64,000 nucleotides of DNA from Vespa crabro (Eukaryota; Arthropoda; Insecta; Hymenoptera; Vespidae). How positions within the stretch are numbered: the stretch's first letter is position 1; every line of letters begins with the position of its first letter. Both the position numbers and the translations under genes were made by a program. Positions 12,307 through 25,186 of this stretch are shown piece by piece. The DNA is taken from the NCBI RefSeq assembly GCF_910589235.1, contig NC_060958.1:2976725-3040724 (forward strand), given 5' to 3'. The notes beneath the pieces were generated by a model that saw only the letters and a list, made by a program, of their open reading frames with translations, did not search any database and had not been told where the DNA came from.

Positions 12307-14183
12307 GATATTACTATCAACGTAATTGTTATTAATGTTAATGTTATTCTTCTCATTGTCATTATTATTCTTGCTAATATGGTTATTGTTATTTTTATTA
12401 TTAATGTCATTGCTATTTTTGTTATAGATATGATTTTTGATATTATTGTTATTATTGTTATTATTGTAATTATTAATATTAATTTTATTATTGTTATTGT
12501 TATTGTTATTCTTATTATTACTGCTATTTTTGATATTGTTATTATTGATATTGTTATTAATTTTATTGGTATTAATGTATTTGATATTATTGTTAGTATT
12601 GCTATTATTTTTATAGTTATTATTGTATTTGTTATTATTGTTATTATTGTTATTGTGTTGTTATTCCTATTATTATTATTGTTGTTATTGTTATTGTTGT
12701 TGTTATTACTATTATTTATAACTTATTATTTTTAATGTTGTCATCTTTATTATTACTATTGTTATTTCATTGTTATTGTTATTTAAATAATTTTTATTCT
12801 TCTTTATATTATTGTTATTTGTATTATGTTTATTGTAATAATTGTTATTGATATTATTGTTACATTGTTATTATTGTTATTGGTTATTATTGTTGATGTT
12901 ATTATTATTACTGCTTTTTTTGATTCTGTTATTGTTGTTATTGTTATTGTTGATATTTTTATTATTTTTATTTATATAATTGTTAACGTTATTTGTTATT
13001 ACTGTTATTGTTATTATAATTATTATTGTTATTGTTGATATTTCTATTATATTTATTATTGTTATTGTTAGTATTGTTATTGTTATTATTGGTATTGTTG
13101 CTATTTTTATTGTTATTACTATTATTCTATTGTTATTGTAATTTTTGTTATTGTTAATATGTTTATTGTTATAATTGTTATTGAAGTTATTGTTATATTG
13201 TTGTTATTGTTATTGGTTATTATTGTTGTTGTTCTTATTATTACTGCTATTTTTGATACTGTTATTATTATTATTATTATTGTTGATATTTTTATTATTT
13301 TTATTTATATAATTGTTATTGTTATTTGTTATTATTGTTATTGTTATTATAATTATTATTGTTATTGTTAATATTTCTATTATAGTTATTATTGTTATTG
13401 TTAGTATTGTTATTGTTATTATTGGTATTGTTGTTATTTTTATTGTTATTACTATTATACTATTGTTATTGTAATTTTTGTTATCGTTATTATGTTTATT
13501 GTTATAATTGTTATTGAAGTTATTGTTATATTGTTATTATTGTTATTGCTTATTATTGTTGTTGCCCTTATTATTACTGCTATTTTTGATACTGTTATTA
13601 TTATTATTATTATTGTTGATATTTTTATTACTTTTTTTGTTATAATTATTATTGTTATTTGTTATTATTGTTATTGTTAATATTGTTGTTGTTATTATTG
13701 GTATAGTAAATTTTGTTATTGTTGTTACAATTATTGTTATTATTGTTATTATTATTGTTATTATTGTTATTGTTGTTATTATTATTGATATTATTGACGA
13801 TGATATTATTGTTATTATTTTTATTTTTAACATTGTGATTTTTATTAATGGTTATTATTGTTATTGTTATTATTGGTATTGTTGTTATTTTTATAGTTAC
13901 TACTATTATTCTATTGTTAATATTGTTATTATAATTTTTGTTATTATTATTATTGTTATTATTATTATTATTGTTATTGTTAATATTATAATTCTTCTTA
14001 TTATTACTGTTAATGTTATTTCTGTTATTGTTATTATTTCCATTGCTGTTATTGTTATTATTATAATTGTTATTTTGATAATATTGTTATCGTTATTATT
14101 GTTGTTGTTAACATTGTTATTATTGTTTTGGCTATTCTTTTTATTATTGTTATTGTTATTATTGTTATTGTTAATATTTTTTT
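12307..14183 (+). repeat. m8, alpha/beta chimeric monomer (1877 bp)
   Basis: Starts as alpha with D at 12,826 and E at 13,159 and 13,492, then switches to a beta-type tail (gacgatgat near 13,797). Its D subunit matches that of m4 (shared catctttatt, ttacattg, gttaacgttatttg). A 90 bp deletion at about 13,969 separates it from m0. Confidence 0.85.
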
Positions 14184-15698
14184 GATATTACTATCGAGGT
14201 AATTGTTATTAATGTTATTGTTATTCTTGTCATTATCATTATTATTATTGCTAATAAGGTTATTGTTATTTTTATTATTAATGTCATTGCTATTTTTTTA
14301 TAGATATGATTTTTGTTATTATTGTTATTATTGTTATTATTGTTATTATTAATATTAATGTTATTATTGTTATTGTTATTGTCATTCTTATTATTACTGC
14401 TATTTTTGATATTGTTATTTTTGATATTGTTATTATTGTTATTAATTTTATTGTGATTAATGTATTTGATATTATTGTTAGTATTGCTATTATTTTTATT
14501 GTTATTATTGTATTTGTTATTATTGTTATTATTGTTACAGTGTTGTTATTCCTATTATTATTATTGTTGTTATTGCTATTGTTGTTGTTATTATTATTAA
14601 TGCTATTGTTTTTTTTGTTGTTGTTTTTATTGTTGTTGTTATTAATATTATTTATGACTTATTATTGTTAATGTTGTCATTATTATTATTACTATTGTTA
14701 TTTCATTGTTATTGTTATTTTAATAATTGTTATTGTTTTTTCTATTATTGTTATTGTTATTATGTTTATTGTTATAATTGTTATTGATATTATTGTTATA
14801 TTGTTATTATTGTTATTGGTTATTATTGTTGATGTTATTATTATTACTGCTTTTTTTGATTCTGTTATTGTTGTTATTGTTATTGTTGATATTTTTATTA
14901 TTTTTATTTATATAATTGTTATAGTTATTTGTTATTATTGTTATTGTTATTATAATTATTATTGTTATTGTTGATATTGTTATTGTTATTATTGGTATTG
15001 TTGTTATTTTTATTGTTATTACTATTATTCTATTGTTATTGTAATTTTTGTTATTGTTATTATGTTTATTGTTATAATTGTTATTGAAGTTATTGTTATA
15101 TTGTTATTATTGTTATTAGTTATTATTGTTGTTGTTCTTATTATTACTGCTATTTTTGATACTGTTATTATTATTATTATTATTGTTGATATTTTTATTA
15201 TTTTTATTGTTATTATTATTTCTGCTATTATTGACGTTGTTATTATTGTTATTATTTTTATTGTTAAGATTGTGATTTTTATTAATGGTTATTATTGTTC
15301 TAGTTATTACTTTTAATGTTGATATTGTTGTTTCTGTTTTTATTGTCTTTGTTATTATAATTTTTTTATTATTATTATTGTTACTATTATTAATATTGTT
15401 ATTGTTATTACTGTTATTGCTCTTATTCATATTGTTATTATAGTAATTGTTTTTGTATTTATTTCTATCATTGCAATTGTTATTATTGTTATTGTTAATA
15501 TTATAATTCTTCTTATTATTATTTTTAATGTTATTTCTGTTATTGTTATTATTTCTATTGTTTTTATTGTTATTATTATTATTGTAATTTTTATAATATT
15601 GTTATTGTTATTATTGTTGTTGTTAACATTGTTATTATTGTTATGGCTATTATTTTTATTATTGTTATTGTTATTATTGTTAATGTAATATTGTTATT
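14184..15698 (+). repeat. m9, alpha2 monomer (1515 bp)
   Basis: Copy B equivalent of m1, with D at 14,762 and E at 15,062. It keeps the 17 bp (tcattgttattgttatt) that m1 lacks. Confidence 0.88.
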
Positions 15699-17212
15699 GA
15701 TATTACTATCAACGTAATTGTTATTAATGTTAATGTTATTCTTGTCATTGTCATTATTATTCTTGCTAATATGGTTATTGTTATTGTTATTATTAATGTC
15801 ATTGCTATTTTTGTTATAGATATGATTATTGTTATTATTGTTATTATTGTTATTATTGTTATTATTAATATTAATGTTATTATTGTTATTGTTATTATTA
15901 TTCTTATTATTACTGCTATTTTTGATATTGTTATTTTTGATATTGTTATTATTGTTATTAATTTTATTGTGATTAATGTATTTGATATTATTGTTAGTAG
16001 TGCTATTATTTTTATTGTTATTATTGTATTTGTTATTATTGTTATTATTGTTATTGTGTTGTTATTCCTATTATTATTATTGTTGTTATTGTTATTGTTG
16101 TTGTTATTACTATTATTGCTATTGTTTTTTTTTGTTGTTGTTATTGTTGTGTTATTACTATTATTTATGACTTACTATTGTTAATGTTGTCATTATTATT
16201 ATTACTATTGTTATTTCATTGTTATTGTTATTTTAGTAATTGTTATTGTTTTTTCTATTATTGTTATTGTTATTATGTTTATTGTTATAATTGTTGTTGA
16301 TATTATTGTTTTATTGTTATTATTGTTATTGGTTATTATTGTTGATGTTATTATTATTACTGCTTTTTTTGATTCTGTTATTGTTGTTATTGTTATTGTT
16401 GATATTTTTATTATTTTTATTTATATAATTGTTATAGTTATTTGTTATTATTGTTATTGTTATTATAAATATTATTGTTATTGTTGATATTGTTATTGTT
16501 ATTATTGGTATTGTTGTTATTTTTATTGTTATTACTATTATTCTATTGTTATTGTAATTTTTGTTATTGTTATTATGTTTATTGTTATAATTGTTATTGA
16601 AGTTATTGTTATATTGTTATTATTGTTATTAGTTATTATTGTTGTTGTTCTTATTATTACTGCTATTTTTGATACTGTTATTATTATTATTATTATTGTT
16701 GATATTTTTATTATTTTTATTGTTATTATTATTTCTGCTATTATTGACGTTGTTATTATTGTTATTATTTTTATTGTTAAGATTGTGATTTTTATTAATG
16801 GTTATTATTGTTCTTGTTATTACTTTTAATGTTGATATTGTTGTTTCTGTTTTTATTGTCTTTGTTATTATAATTTTTTTTATTATTATTATTGTTACTA
16901 TTATTAATATTGTTATTGTTATTACTGTTATTGCTCTTATTCATATTGTTATTATAGTAATTGTTTTTGTATTTATTTCTATCATTGCAATTGTTATTAT
17001 TGTTATTGTTAATATTATAATTCTTCTTATTATTATTTTTAATGTTATTTCTGTTATTGTTATTATTTCTATTGTTTTTATTGTTATTATTATTATTGTA
17101 ATTTTTATAATATTGTTATTGTTATTATTGTTGTTGTTAACATTGTTATTATTGTTATGGCTATTATTTTTATTATTGTTATTGTTATTATTGTTAATGT
17201 AATATTGTTATT
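15699..17212 (+). repeat. m10, alpha2 monomer (1514 bp)
   Basis: Copy B equivalent of m2, at offset 12,873. D at 16,275 (gttttattg where m2 has gttatattg) and E at 16,575. Confidence 0.88.
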
Positions 17213-18596
17213 GATATTACTATCAACGTAATTGTTATTAATGTTAATGTTATTCTTGTCATTGTCATTATTATTCTTGCTAATATGGTTATTGTTATTG
17301 TTATTATTAATGTCATTGCTATTTTTGTTATAGATATGATTATTGTTTTTATTGTTATTATTGTTATTATTAATATTAATGTTATTATTGTTATTGTTAT
17401 TGTTATTCTTATTAATACTGCTATTTTTGATATTGTTATTTTTTTTGTTATTACTATTATTTATAACTTATTATTGTTAATGTGATCATTATTATTATTA
17501 CTATTGTTATTTTATTGTTATTTTTATTTGAATAATTGTTATTGCTTCTCCTATTATTGTTATTGTTATTATTTTATTGTTATTATTGTTATTGTTATTA
17601 TTGATATTGTTGATATTGTTTTCATGAATACTTTTATTATTTTTATTGGTGTGATTGTTATTATTTCTATCATTGTTATTGTTATTAATGTTATTGTTCA
17701 TATAGTTATTGCTACATTAGATATTATTATTTTTGTTAATATGGTTATTGTTAATATTATTATAATAATTATTATTATTGTTATTGTTATTTTTGTCATT
17801 GTTATTATGTTTATTGTTATAATTGTTATTGATATTATTGTTATTGGTTATTATTGTTGATGTTATTATTATTACTGCCTATTTTGACTCTGTTATTATT
17901 GTTATTGTTATTGTTGATATTTTTATTATTTTTAATGTTATAATTGTTATTGTTATTTGTTATTATTGTTATTTTTAGTATTGTTATTGTTATTATTTGT
18001 ATTGAAAATTTTGTTATTGTTGTTACAAATATTGTTATTATTGTTATTATTGTTATTGTTGTTATTATTATTGATATTATTGTTATTGTTATTGTTATTA
18101 TTATTACTGCTATTATTGACGATGATATTATTGTTATTATTTTTATTGTTAACATTGTGATTTTTATTAATTGTTATTATTGTTATTGTTATTATTGGTA
18201 TTGTTATTATTTTTATAGTTACTACTATTATTCTATTGTTAATATTGTTATTATAATTTTTGTTATTATTATTATTGTTATTATTATTATTATTGTTATT
18301 GTGATTACTATTATTGCTCCTATACATATTGTTATTATAGTAATTGTTTTTGTATTTATTTCTATTATTTTAATTGTTAATATTGTTATTGTTAATATTA
18401 TAATTCTTCTTATTATTACTGTTAATGTTATTTCTGTTATAGTTATTATTTCCATTGATGTTATTGTTATTATTATTATTGTTATTTTGATAATATTGTT
18501 ATTCTTATTATTGTTCTTGTTAACATTGTTATTATTGTTTTGGCTATTATTTTTATTATTGTTATTGTTATTATTGTTATTGTTAATATTGTTATT
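17213..18596 (+). repeat. m11, beta monomer (1384 bp)
   Basis: Copy B equivalent of m3, one base longer. Shortened D at 17,807 and no E. Beta block at about 17,619. Confidence 0.88.
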
Positions 18597-20750
18597 GTTA
18601 TTACTATCAAGGTAATTGTTATTAATGTTATTGTTATTCTTGTCATTATCATTATTATTATTGCTAATATGGTTATTGTAATTTTTATTATTAATGTCAT
18701 TGCTATTTTTGTTATAGATATGATTTTTGTTATTATTGTTATTATTGTTATTATTGTTATTATTAATATTAATGTTATTATTGTTATTGTTATTGTTATT
18801 CTTATTATTACTGCTATTTTTGATATTGTTATTTTTGATATTGTTATTATTGTTATTAATTTTATTGTAATTAATGTATTTGATATTATTGTTAGTATTG
18901 CTAGTATTTTTATTGTTATTATTGTATTTGTTATTATTGTTATTATTGTTATTGTGTTGTTATTCCTATTATTATTATTGTTGTTATTGTTATTGTTGTT
19001 GTTGTTGTTATTACTATTATTGCTATTGTTTTTTGTTGTTGTTGTTGTTATTGCTGTTGTTATTACTATTATTTATAACTTATTATTGTTAATGTTGTCA
19101 TTATTATTATTACTATTGTTATTTCATTGTTATTGTTATTTAAATAATTGTTATTGTTTTTTCTATTATTATTGTTGGTTATTATTGTTGTTGTTCTTAT
19201 TATTACTGCTATTTTTGATACTGTTATTATTATTATTATTATTGTTGATATTTTTACTATTTTTATTGTTATAATTGTTATTGTTATTATTAATTATTGT
19301 TACTTTTGATATTTATATTATAGTTATTATTGTTTTTGTTATTACTGTTATTATTGTTATTGTGTTGTTATTCCTATTATTATTATTGTTGTTATTGTTA
19401 TTTTTGTTGTTATTACTATTACTGCTATTGTTTTTGTTGTTGTTGTTGTTATTGTTGTTGTTATTACTATTATTTACAACTTATTATTTTTAATGTTGTC
19501 ATCTTTATTATTACTATTGTTATTTCATTGTTATTGTTATTTAAATAATTTTTATTCTTCTTTATATTATTGTTATTTGTATTATGTTTATTGTAATAAT
19601 TGTTATTGATATTATTGTTACATTGTTATTATTGTTATTGGTTATTATTGTTGATGTTATTATTATTACTGCTTTTTTTGATTCTGTTATTGTTGTTATT
19701 GTTATTGTTGATATTTTTATTATTTTTATTTATATAATTGTTAACGTTATTTGTTATTACTGTTATTGTTATTATAATTATTATTGTTATTGTTGATATT
19801 TCTATTATATTTATTATTGTTATTGTTAGTATTGTTATTGTTATTATTGGTATTGTTGTTATTTTTATTGTTATTACTATTATTCTATTGTTATTGTAAT
19901 TTTTGTTATTGTTAATATGTTTATTGTTATAATAGTTATTGAAGTTATTGTTATATTGTTATTATTGTTATTGGTTATTATTGTTGTTGTTTTTATTATT
20001 ACTGCTATTTATGATACTGTTATTATTATTATTATTATTGTTGATATTTTTATTATTTTTATTGTTATAATTGTTATTGTTATTAGTAATTATTGTTACT
20101 TTTGATATTTATATTATAGTTATTATTGTTATCGTTAGTATTGTTATTATTGTTATTGTTATTGTAAATTTTGTTATTGTTGTTATAATTATTGATATTA
20201 TTGTTATTATTGATATTATTATTGTTATTATTGATATTGTTGTTATTATTATTGATATTATTATTATTGTTATTGTTATTATTATATCTGCTATTATTGA
20301 CGTTGTTATTATTGTTATTATTTTTATTGTGAAGATTGTGATTTTTATTAATGGTTATTATTGTTCTTGTTATTACTTTTAATATTGATATTGTTGTTTC
20401 TGTTATTATTGTCTTTGTTATTATTATTATTGTTACTATTATTTATATTGTTATTGTTATTACTATTATTGCTCTTATTCATATTTTTATTATAGTAATT
20501 GTTTTTGTATTTATTTCTATCATTGCAATTGTTATTATTGTTATTGTTAATATTATAATTCTTCTTATTATTATTTTTAATGTTATTTCTGTTATTGTTA
20601 TTATTTCTATTGTTGTTATTGTTATTATTATTATTCTAATTTTGATATTATTGTTATTGTTATTATTGTTGTTGTTAACATTGTTATTATTGTTATGGCT
20701 ATTATTTTTATTATTGTTATTGTTATTATTGTTATTGTAATATTGTTATT
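18597..20750 (+). repeat. m12, alpha1 monomer with internal duplication (2154 bp)
   Basis: Copy B equivalent of m4, carrying the same E-fragment duplication, so that duplication predates the 12.9 kb duplication. Two extra GTT triplets near 18,990 account for the 6 bp difference. D at 19,584 and E at 19,917. Confidence 0.88.
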
Positions 20751-22154
20751 GATATTACTATCAACGTATTTGTTATTAATGTTAATTTCATTCTTGTCAT
20801 TGTCATTATTATTCTTGATAATATGATTATTGTTATTATTATTATTAATGTTATTGCTATTTTTGTTATAGGTATGATTATTGTTATTATTGTTATTATT
20901 GTTATTATTAATATTAATGTTATTATTGTTATTGTTATTCTTATTCTTATTATTACAGCTATTTTTGTTGTTATTACAATTATTTATAACTTATTATTTT
21001 TAATGTTGTGATTATTTTTATTACTATTGTTATTTTATTTTTATTGTTATTTAAATAATTGTTATTGTTTCTCCTATTATTGTTATTGTTATTATTTTAT
21101 TGTTATTATTGTTATTGTTATTATTGATATTGTTGATATTGTTTTCATGAATACTTTTATTATTTTTATTTTTGTTATTGTTATTATTGCTATCATTGTT
21201 ATTGTTATTAATGTTATTGTTCATATAGTTATTGCTACATTAGATATTATTATTATTGTTAATATGGTTATTGTTAATATTATTATACTTATTGTTATTA
21301 TTGTTATTGTTATTTTTGTCATTGTTATTATGTTTATTGTTATAATTGTTATTGATATTATTGTTATATTGTTATTATTGTTATTGGTTATTATTGTTCA
21401 TGTTATTATTATTACTGCCTATTTTGACTCTGTTATTATTGTTATTGTTATTGTTGATATTTTTATTATTTTTATTGTTATAATTGTTATTGTTATTTGT
21501 TATTATTGTTATTGTCAGTATTGTTATTGTTATTATTGGTATTGTAAATTTTGTAATTGTTGTTACAATTATTGTTATTATTGTTATTATTGTTATTATT
21601 GTTATTATTGTTATTGTTGTTATTATTATTGATATTATTGTTATTGTTATTGTTATTATTATTACTGCTATTATTGACGATGATATTATTGTTATTATTT
21701 TTATTGTTAACATTGTGATTTTTATTAATGGTTATTATTGTTATTGTTATTATTGGTATTGTTATAATTTTTATAGTTACTACTATTATTCTATTGTTAA
21801 TATTGTTATTATAATTTTTGTTATTATTATTATTGTTATTATTATTATTATTTTTATTGTGATTACTGTTATTGCTCTTATTCATATTGTTATTATAGTA
21901 ATTGTTTTTGTATTCATTTCTATCATTGTAATTGTTAATATTGTTATTGTTAATATTATAATTCTTCTTATTATTACTGTTAATGTTATTTCTGTTATTG
22001 TTATTATTTCCATTGTTGTTATTGTTATTATTATTATTGTTATTTTGATAATATTGTTATTGTTATTATTGTTGTTGTTAACATTGTTATTATTGTTTTT
22101 GCTATTATTTGTATTATTGTTATTGTTATTATTGTTATTGTTAATATAGTTTTT
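20751..22154 (+). repeat. m13, beta monomer (1404 bp)
   Basis: Copy B equivalent of m5, with D at 21,330. Scattered substitutions, for example ttcttgataatatg where m5 has ttcttgctaatatg near 20,813. Confidence 0.88.
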
Positions 22155-23844
22155 GATATTACTATCAAGGTAATTGTTATTAATGTCATTGTTATTCTTG
22201 TCATTATCATTATTATTATTGCTAATATGGTAATTGTTATTTTTATTATTAATGTCATTGCTATTTTTGTTATAGATATGATTTTTGTTATTATTGTTAT
22301 TATTGTTATGATTGATATTATTAATATTAATGTTATTATTGTTTTTGTTATTGTTATTCTTATTATTACTGCTATTTTTGATATTGTTATTTTTGATATT
22401 GTTATTATTGTTATTAATTTTATTGTGATTAATGTATTTGATATTATTGTTAGTATTGCTATTATTTTTATTGTAATTATTGTATTTGTTATTATTGTTA
22501 TTATTGTTATTGTGTTGTTATTCCTATTATTATTATTGTTGTTATTGTTATTGTTGTTGTTATTACTATTATTGCTAATGTTTTTTTTGTTGTTGTTGTT
22601 ATTGTTGTTGTTATTACTATTATTTATAACTTATTATTGTTAATGTTGTCATTATTATTATTACTATTGTTATTTCATTGTTATTGTTATTTAAATAATT
22701 TTTATTGTTCTTTATATTATTGTTATTGTTATTATGTTTATTGTAATAATTGTTCTTGATATTATTGTTATATTGTTATTATTGTTATTGGTTATTATTG
22801 TTGTTGTTATTATTATTACTGCTTTTTTTGATTCTGTTATTGTTGTTATTGTTATTGTTGATATTTTTATTATTTTTATTTATATAATTGTTATTGTTAT
22901 TTGTTATTATTGTTATTGTTATTATAATTATTATTGTTATTGTTGATATTTCTATGATAGTTATTATTGTTATTGTTAGTATTGTTATTGTTATTATTGG
23001 TATTGTTGTTATTTTTATTGTTATTACTATTATTCTATTGTTATTGTAATTTTTGTTATTGTTAATATGTTTATTGTTATAATTGTTATTGAAGTTATTG
23101 TTATATTGTTATTATTGTTATGGGTTATTATTGTTGTAGTTCTTATTATTACTGCTATTTTTGATACTGTTATTATTATTATTATTATTGTTGATATTTT
23201 TATTATTTTTATTGTTATAATTGTCATTGTTATTAGTAATTATTGTTACTTTTGATATTTATATTATAGTTATTATTGTTATCGTTAGTAATGTTATTAT
23301 TGTTATTGTTATTGTAAATTTTGTTATTGTTGTTATAATTCTTGTTATTATTGTTATTATTGATATTATTATTGTTATTCTTGTTATTGTTGTTATTATT
23401 ATTGATATTATTATTATTGTTATTATTTTTATTGTGAAGATTGTGATTTTATTAATGGTTATTATTGTTCTTGTTATTACTTTTAATATTGATATTGTTG
23501 TTTCTGTTATTATTGTCTTTGTTATTATAATTTTGTTATTATTATTATTGTTACTATTATTAATATTGTTATTGTTAATACTATTATTGCTCTTATTCAT
23601 ATTTTTATTATAGTAATTGTTTTTGTATTTATTTCTATCATTGCAATTGTTATTATTGTTATTGTTAATATTATAATTCTTCTTATTATTATTTTTAATG
23701 TTATTTCTGTTATTGTTATTATTTCTATTGTTGTTATTGTTATTATTATTATTGTAATTTTGATAATATTGTTATTGTTATTATTGTTATGGTTATTATT
23801 TTTATTATTGTTATTGTTATTATTGTTATTGTAATATTGTTATT
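22155..23844 (+). repeat. m14, alpha1 monomer (1690 bp)
   Basis: Copy B equivalent of m6 at offset 12,880, with D at 22,734 and E at 23,067. Shares the missing gttaac segment before the next anchor. Confidence 0.88.
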
Positions 23845-25186
23845 GATATTACTATCAACGTAATTGTTATTAATGTTAATTTTATTCTTGTCATTGTCAT
23901 TATTATTCTTGCTAATATGGTTATTGTTATTTTTATTATTAATGTCATTGCTATTTTTGTTATAGATATGATTATTGTTTTTATTGTTATTATTGTTATT
24001 ATTAATATTAATGTTATTATTGTTATTGTTATTGTTATTCTTATTAATACTGCTATTTTTGATATTGTTATTTTTTTTGTTATTACTATTATTTATAACT
24101 TATTATTGTTAATGTGATCATTATTATTATTACTATTGTTATTTTATTGTTATTGTTATTATTTTATTGTTATTATTGTTATTGTTATTATTGATATTGT
24201 TGATATTGTTTTCATGAATACTTTTATTATTTTTATTGGTGTGATTGTTATTATTGCTATCATTGTTATTGTTATTAATGTTATTGTTCATATAGTTATT
24301 GCTACATTAGATATTATTATTATTGTTAATATGGTTATTGTTAATATTATTATAATTATTATTATTATTGATATTGTTATTTTTGTCATTGTTATTATGT
24401 TTATTGTTATAATTGTTATTGATATTATTGTTATTGGTTATTATTGTTGATGTTATTATTATTACTGCCTATTTTGACTCTGTTATTATTGTTATTGTTA
24501 TTGTTGATATTTTTATTATTTTTAATGTTATAATTGTTATTGTTATTTGTTATTATTGTTATTGTTAGTATTGTTATTGTTATTATTTGTATTGAAAATT
24601 TTGTTATTGTTGTTACAAATATTGTTATTATTGTTATTATTGTTATTGTTGTTATTATTATTGATATTATTGTTATTGTTATTGTTATTATTATTACTGC
24701 TATTATTGACGATGATATTATTGTTATTATTTTTATTGTTAACATTGTGATTTTTATTAATGGTTATTATTGTTATTGTTATTATTGGTATTGTTATTAT
24801 TTTTATAGTTACTACTATTATTCTATTGTTAATATTGTTATTATAATTTTTGTTATTATTATTATTGTTATTATTATTATTATTGTTATTGCGATTACTG
24901 TTATTGCTCTTATTCATATTGTTATTATTCTAATTGTTTTTGTATTTATTTCTATCATTTTAATTGTTAATATTGTTATTGTTAATATTATAATTCTTCT
25001 TATTATTACTGTTAATGTTATTTCTGTTATAGTTATTATTTCCATTGTTGTTATTGTTATTATTATTATTGTTATTGTGATAATATTGTTATTGTTATTA
25101 TTGTTCTTGTTAACATTGTTATTATTGTTTTGGCTATTATTTTTATTATTGTTATTGTTATTATTGTTATTGCTAATATTGTTATT
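23845..25186 (+). repeat. m15, beta monomer (1342 bp)
   Basis: Copy B equivalent of m7, with D at 24,397. No length difference from m7. Confidence 0.88.

Larger units (their letters stand above)
1..12946 (+). repeat. Higher-order repeat copy A (about 12.9 kb, 8 monomers)
   Basis: Position 1 begins inside a D subunit and the same sequence starts again at 12,947. Monomer order from the left edge is chimera tail, alpha2, alpha2, beta, alpha1 with internal duplication, beta, alpha1, beta, chimera start. Anchor-to-anchor lengths are 1498, 1514, 1383, 2148, 1404, 1690, 1342 and 1877 bp, which sum to 12,856 from 1,328 to 14,184. Against copy B the offset is 12,946, then 12,856 (90 bp missing from B), 12,873 (17 bp missing from A), 12,874 (1 bp) and 12,880 (6 bp extra in B). 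Confidence 0.93.

Noticed and set aside
12740..12950. Assembly error as explanation of the A/B duplication
   Set aside because: Not excluded, but the copies differ by distinct indels (90, 17, 1 and 6 bp) and scattered substitutions, which a duplicated contig end would not show. Read depth would settle it.
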